Source: Faecalibacterium sp. An121 (GTDB lineage: Bacteria > Bacillota > Clostridia > Oscillospirales > Ruminococcaceae). Taken from it: DNA of 64,000 nt. Positions 60,655 through 64,000 of the stretch are shown here, one piece after another. The stretch's first letter is position 1. Each line of letters starts with the position of its first letter. Where the stretch lies: NCBI RefSeq assembly GCF_002160915.1, contig NZ_NFLM01000012.1:1-64000 (forward strand), given 5' to 3'. A program made the position numbers and the translations under genes. A model generated the notes under the pieces. That model saw only the letters and a list, made by a program, of their open reading frames with translations. It made no database searches and was not told where the DNA came from.

Positions 60655-61758
60655 CTACAGCGTAGTCAGGACGCCGCCCTCCATCCGGCAGATCACCCCG
60701 TCGGTGTGGAGCAGGGCAGCGTCGTCGCAGCTGGTGACAAAGGTCTGACGCTCCCGCATCCGGGTCAGCAGGTAGGCCCTGCGGCCCTCGTCCAGCTCGC
60801 TGAGGACATCGTCCAGCAGCAGCACCGGCCGCTCGCCGGTGATGCGGGCCGAGGCGTCCGCCTCCGCCATTTTCAGACTGAGCACCACACTGCGCTGCTG
60901 GCCCTGGCTGGCAAAGCTGCGGGCCGGCTGCCCGTCCAGGCGGAACGCCAGGTCCTCCCGGTGGGGGCCGCACAGGCTCTGGCCGGCGCGCAGTTCCTCG
61001 TCCCGGCGCGCCGCCAGCAGGCCGGCCAGCCCCCCGGGCTCAAACTGGGCCTCATAGCCGATGCCCAGCTGCTCGGCTCCCCGGGACAGCGCCCGGTAAT
61101 TCTCGACGGCCATGGGGGCCAGCAGCCCCAGGTATTCCCGCCGCCTGGCCTGGATCTCCTCGCCGCAGGGGACCAGTTCCTCATTCAGCACCTCCAGCAG
61201 GTCCAGTTTTTCCCGCAGGGGGCGCTCCGGCCGGGCAGGGGAGCGGCGCAGCAGGCTGTTTTTCTGCTGCAGGATCCGCACATACCGCCGGTAGATGGCC
61301 AGATACCCGGGGTAGAGCTGGCACAGCGCGGCGTCCAGAAAGCGGCGGCGGCCGTCGGGCGGTCCCTTGACCAGGCTCAGGTGTCCGGGGTCGAACACCA
61401 CCGCCGGAAAGCTGCCCGCCAGGCTGGAGGCCCGCTTGGGGGGCGTGCCGTTCCACACCGCATAGCGGCCGGTGCGGGCTTCTCCCGCCGCCCCCACCGT
61501 CAGGCGGACCTCGTTTTCCTTGCCGCTGCCCGCCAGGGTGCGGGCCTCAAGGGCGGCATAGGGGGCGCCGCGGCGGACCAGTTCGGCGTCCTTGCCCCCG
61601 CGGAAGCTCTTGCCCCCGGTCAGCAGCCAGACCGCTTCCAAAAGGTTCGTTTTGCCCTGGCCGTTGTTGCCGCAGATGACGGTCAGCTCCGGGCCGGGGA
61701 CCAGTCGGGCCGACGCGATGTTGCGGTAATTTTCAAGGCTGAGTGCAAGCAGGCGCAT
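60655..61758 (-). CDS. recF: DNA replication and repair protein RecF
   Basis: A 367-residue SMC-like ATPase that loads RecA at gaps. ICGNNGQGKTNLLEAVWLL (Walker A, about 30-48), FASQGQQRSVVLSLKMAE (signature, about 285-302) and PVLLLDDVLSELDEGRR (Walker B, about 314-330) are in order. The start overlaps the region right after the YaaA stop (3-bp gap), indicating coupling within the dnaN-yaaA-recF operon. Confidence 0.96.
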   Translation of the reverse strand: MRLLALSLENYRNIASARLVPGPELTVICGNNGQGKTNLLEAVWLLTGGKSFRGGKDAELVRRGAPYAALEARTLAGSGKENEVRLTVGAAGEARTGRYAVWNGTPPKRASSLAGSFPAVVFDPGHLSLVKGPPDGRRRFLDAALCQLYPGYLAIYRRYVRILQQKNSLLRRSPARPERPLREKLDLLEVLNEELVPCGEEIQARRREYLGLLAPMAVENYRALSRGAEQLGIGYEAQFEPGGLAGLLAARRDEELRAGQSLCGPHREDLAFRLDGQPARSFASQGQQRSVVLSLKMAEADASARITGERPVLLLDDVLSELDEGRRAYLLTRMRERQTFVTSCDDAALLHTDGVICRMEGGVLTTL

Positions 61759-61761
61759 CCG

Positions 61762-61977
61762 TCACTGCCCCTCGGCGATCCGCACGGCGCGCCCTTCCAG
61801 CTCCACCGTATCCCCGGGGACGCACTTTTTGCCCCGCATGGTGCACACCTGGCCGTTCAGCAGCACCTGCCCGGCCTGGATCCGCTCCTTGGCCTCCCCG
61901 CCGGTCTCGCACAGGCCCGCAAACTTGAGCAGGGCGTCCAGCTTGATATAGTCGGTATGAATGACCACTCGTTCCAT
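61762..61977 (-). CDS. yaaA: S4-domain protein YaaA (RlbA)
   Basis: A 71-residue S4 RNA-binding protein found between dnaN and recF in Firmicutes. [20 protein letters not shown] and [19 protein letters not shown] match the S4 helix and loop. In B. subtilis YaaA assists 50S assembly. It starts 13 bp after dnaN stops, with AGGAGGGG upstream. Confidence 0.93.
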   Translation of the reverse strand: MERVVIHTDYIKLDALLKFAGLCETGGEAKERIQAGQVLLNGQVCTMRGKKCVPGDTVELEGRAVRIAEGQ

Positions 61978-61990
61978 CCCACACCCCTCC

Positions 61991-63097
61991 TCAATCGTTG
62001 CGGAACCGCACCGGCAGCACCAGGTAGAGGAAATCTTCCCCCTCGGCCGGCAGGATCTTGACCGGGCTCAGCGGGCCGCTGAGCTGGATGCGGACCTGTT
62101 CGGTCCGGGCGTTGCGCAAGGCGTCCAGCAGATAGCGGTTGTTGAAGCCGATCTCCACTTCCTCCCCCTCGCAGCCGGCGGCAAACTCGTCCACCACCCG
62201 GCCCAGGCTGGTCTGGCAGCGGACGATCACTTTACCCTCTGTAAAGGTGATGCGGAGGGGATTTTTTAAACGCTCTGTAATAATCAGGGAAGCCCGCTCG
62301 ATGGTCTCGATAAACCCCTTGGTATCCAGGACTACCTGGGTACGGTATCCTTCGGGGATGACATTTTTGTAGTTGAGGAACTCGCCTTCGATCAGGCGGC
62401 TCATGATGGTATAACCAGCTGTAATAAACACCACATACCGCCGGTTGGCGCAGATGCGCACGTCGGCTTCATCGTCGTTGGCCAGCAGCCGGAGCACCTC
62501 GTTCATGGTCTTGCCGGGGACGATGATGCGGATCTCCTTGCTGGCCTCCACTTTCCGCTCCACGATGGCCAGCCGGAACCCGTCCAGGGCCACCACGGTC
62601 AGATGGTCGGGCTGGATCTCGAACAGCTCGCCGGTGTGGGCGGGGCGTTTTTCGTCCTGGCTGACCGCATAAAGGGTGCGCTCCACCATCTCGCGGAACA
62701 CGCCGGTCTTGATGGTCATGGTCTCCTCGGCGCCGGTGTTGGGCAGCTGGGGGAAATCGCTGGCCGGCATGCTCTGGATCTCGAACTGGGCAACACCGCC
62801 CTGGATCGTTGTTTTTCCGTTGTCCGCAGAGGAAATGCTGATCTGTCCGGCCGGCATCCGGCGGACCATGTCGCTGAGCAGCTTTGCATTCAGCACGATG
62901 TCGCCGGGCTCCAGTACGTTGGCCTCGATGGTGGTGACGATCCCCAGTTCCATGTCGTAGCCGGTGAGGGTCAGGTTGAAACCTTCGGCTTTCAACAGGA
63001 TGCCCTCCAGCACGGGGATGGTGGAACGGAGGGTAACGGCCCGGGATACGCCGTCGATGGCGGCGCCCAAAAGGGTCTTGTCGCAGATGATCTTCAA
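61991..63097 (-). CDS. dnaN: DNA polymerase III beta sliding clamp
   Basis: A 368-residue clamp with three repeated domains (about 1-120, 125-245, 250-368). [15 protein letters not shown] and FVERTL-type segments and the C-terminal YLVLPVRF motif of the partner-binding end are present. I place the start at the TTG at 63097 because GAAAGGGAG lies 7 bp upstream; the in-frame ATG at 63115 would put this site inside the gene. The length then matches other DnaN proteins. It is the first gene after the origin in the leftward operon. Confidence 0.95.
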   Translation of the reverse strand: MKIICDKTLLGAAIDGVSRAVTLRSTIPVLEGILLKAEGFNLTLTGYDMELGIVTTIEANVLEPGDIVLNAKLLSDMVRRMPAGQISISSADNGKTTIQGGVAQFEIQSMPASDFPQLPNTGAEETMTIKTGVFREMVERTLYAVSQDEKRPAHTGELFEIQPDHLTVVALDGFRLAIVERKVEASKEIRIIVPGKTMNEVLRLLANDDEADVRICANRRYVVFITAGYTIMSRLIEGEFLNYKNVIPEGYRTQVVLDTKGFIETIERASLIITERLKNPLRITFTEGKVIVRCQTSLGRVVDEFAAGCEGEEVEIGFNNRYLLDALRNARTEQVRIQLSGPLSPVKILPAEGEDFLYLVLPVRFRND

Positions 63098-63508
63098 GAT
63101 GTTTCTCCCTTTCATTGGCGGGGGCGCTGTCTGCGCCCCCTGTATTGGGTGTATGTCGTGGGGCAGGAAGGTTTGGGCTGCCCTCTTATTGAACTTGTTG
63201 CAGTAAAAGTAGTAGGGGCCGGGGAGAGTGTGGAAAACCCGGTATCTCCCTTTCCCGACAAGGGTTTTGCTTTTCCACCCGGATGTGAAGGGGATGTGGA
63301 CAGTTTGTGGAAAGGGGGATGGCTTTTCCGCTTTCCACATCCGCCGTGGAAAAGAGAAGTTGAATGTTGAAAACTCGGTTTAAAAAGTGGAGAACTTTTC
63401 CCTCATTTTTTTGTGTTTGCTGCAAAAAGGAGGGGGAAAGGGCAGATTTTCCTCTTTTTTTCGCCCGGTTGTGGAATTTTGGCCCCGCCAAAGGGTCTGT
63501 ACCCGGGG
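63098..63508. other. dnaA-dnaN intergenic origin region (oriC)
   Basis: A 411-bp AT-richer gap with a cluster of DnaA-box-like 9-mers: TGTGGAAAA (63229-63237), TTTTCCACC (63271-63279), TGTGGACAG (63295-63303), TGTGGAAAG (63306-63314), CTTTCCACA (63331-63339), GTGGAAAA (63346-63353) and TTGTGGAAT (63469-63477). A/T runs near 63380-63460 (TTTAAAAAG, TTTTTTTG) are unwinding candidates. The local box consensus is TTTTCCACA rather than TTATCCACA. The dnaN promoter should also lie here. Confidence 0.8.
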
Positions 63509-64000
63509 TCAGGACTTGACGTTTTTGATGATGTCGTCCACCGTTTCCCGCAGATGCTGGTCGTTTTTCATATCCCGCTCCATGGTCTTGAGGGAGTAGA
63601 CGATGGTGGAGTGATCCCGGCCCGAGAATTCCCGGCCGATGTCCTCCATGCTCATGCCGGTGACTTCCCGCAGGATGTAGATGGCCACCCGCCGTGCGCT
63701 GGCGATGGAAGCGTTCCGCTTGGTGCCCCGGATGTCGGCGGCGGAGACGTTGAAGGTGCGGGATACCTCCCCGATGATCTTCTCGACCGTCACCGGGATG
63801 GGCTGGGTCTCGTTCATGATGTCCTTGATGGCGTTCTGCGCCACCGAAATGACTGGCTGGATCCCTTCCAGCATATAGTAGGCGTTCAGCTTTTTGACGG
63901 CGCCTTCCAGCTGGCGGATGTTGTTTTTGAGATGGTTGGCGATGAATTCGGCCACGTTTTCGGGCAGGTCCAGGTGGAGCAGCTCGGCCTTCCGCTTGAC
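63509..64000 (-). CDS. dnaA: Chromosomal replication initiator DnaA (3' part)
   Basis: The C-terminal 163 residues of DnaA; the gene continues past the right edge of the window. The visible part begins VKRKAELLHLDLPENVAEFI (end of the AAA+ domain), IRQLEGAVKKLNAY is domain III/IV linker, and domain IV contains GREFSGRDHSTIVYSLKTM, the DNA-binding signature that recognises DnaA boxes. It initiates replication at the adjacent origin. Confidence 0.97.
   Translation of the reverse strand, partial: VKRKAELLHLDLPENVAEFIANHLKNNIRQLEGAVKKLNAYYMLEGIQPVISVAQNAIKDIMNETQPIPVTVEKIIGEVSRTFNVSAADIRGTKRNASIASARRVAIYILREVTGMSMEDIGREFSGRDHSTIVYSLKTMERDMKNDQHLRETVDDIIKNVKS

Overview
The window reads as the chromosome of a high-GC, strictly anaerobic low-G+C-lineage relative (Ruminococcaceae/Oscillospiraceae; a Faecalibacterium–Gemmiger–Subdoligranulum type gut bacterium is my best guess). 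The reasons are the Firmicutes origin order dnaA-dnaN-yaaA-recF-remB-gyrB-gyrA at the right edge, AGGAGG ribosome binding sites with occasional TTG starts, TATAAT-type promoters, a single-chain pyruvate:ferredoxin oxidoreductase and a superoxide reductase. The replication origin lies at about 63.1-63.5 kb, so the minus strand is the leading strand for almost the whole window.

Layout. 0-6.5 kb: the promoter and leader of an off-window gene (copy A of a repeated cassette), a three-gene esterase/ATP-grasp operon, ilvE, two HAD phosphatases and desulfoferrodoxin. 6.6-10.9 kb: a membrane protein, an unusual GntR regulator fused to a complete adenylate-forming (ANL) enzyme, and a stand-alone paralogue of that enzyme. 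11-16 kb: a four-gene operon (lipoprotein, EamA permease, SprT-like protease, flippase), a GHL10 glycosidase and a CAU tRNA. 16.4-23.1 kb: a thioredoxin-reductase-like flavoprotein with a Crp/Fnr regulator, asparaginase with an M50 protease, and a metal-efflux operon (ArsR, HMA chaperone, P-type ATPase). 23.5-26.9 kb: thioesterase, a secreted EreA/ChaN-like protein, MarR, EamA. 27-42 kb: a polysaccharide (uronic-acid-containing glycan) utilisation locus with GH154-like and GH88-like enzymes, a sugar ABC transporter, YesMN-type two-component system, heparinase II/III-like lyase, F5/8C-like protein and a YesL-like membrane protein. 42-55 kb: acetyltransferase, mgtE, a small lipoprotein cassette (copy B), nifJ, a NUDIX hydrolase, an ABC exporter, mntP with a yybP-ykoY manganese riboswitch, and a truncated cassette (copy C). 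55.6-64 kb: gyrA, gyrB, remB, recF, yaaA, dnaN, oriC and the 3' part of dnaA.

The most unusual structure is the repeated cassette. Copies A (position 1-143) and B (46065-46209) share a nearly identical promoter/leader whose -35/-10 spacer contains a poly-C(G) tract of 8 or 9 bases; copies B and C share a 233-bp, five-mismatch 3' repeat that looks like a structured RNA ending in a hairpin. Between these shared flanks the protein cargo differs, and copy C lacks promoter, leader and signal peptide. This looks like a phase-variable, cassette-organised small lipoprotein family. The second is the GntR-ANL fusion, which resembles BirA in combining a DNA-binding regulator with an adenylating enzyme.
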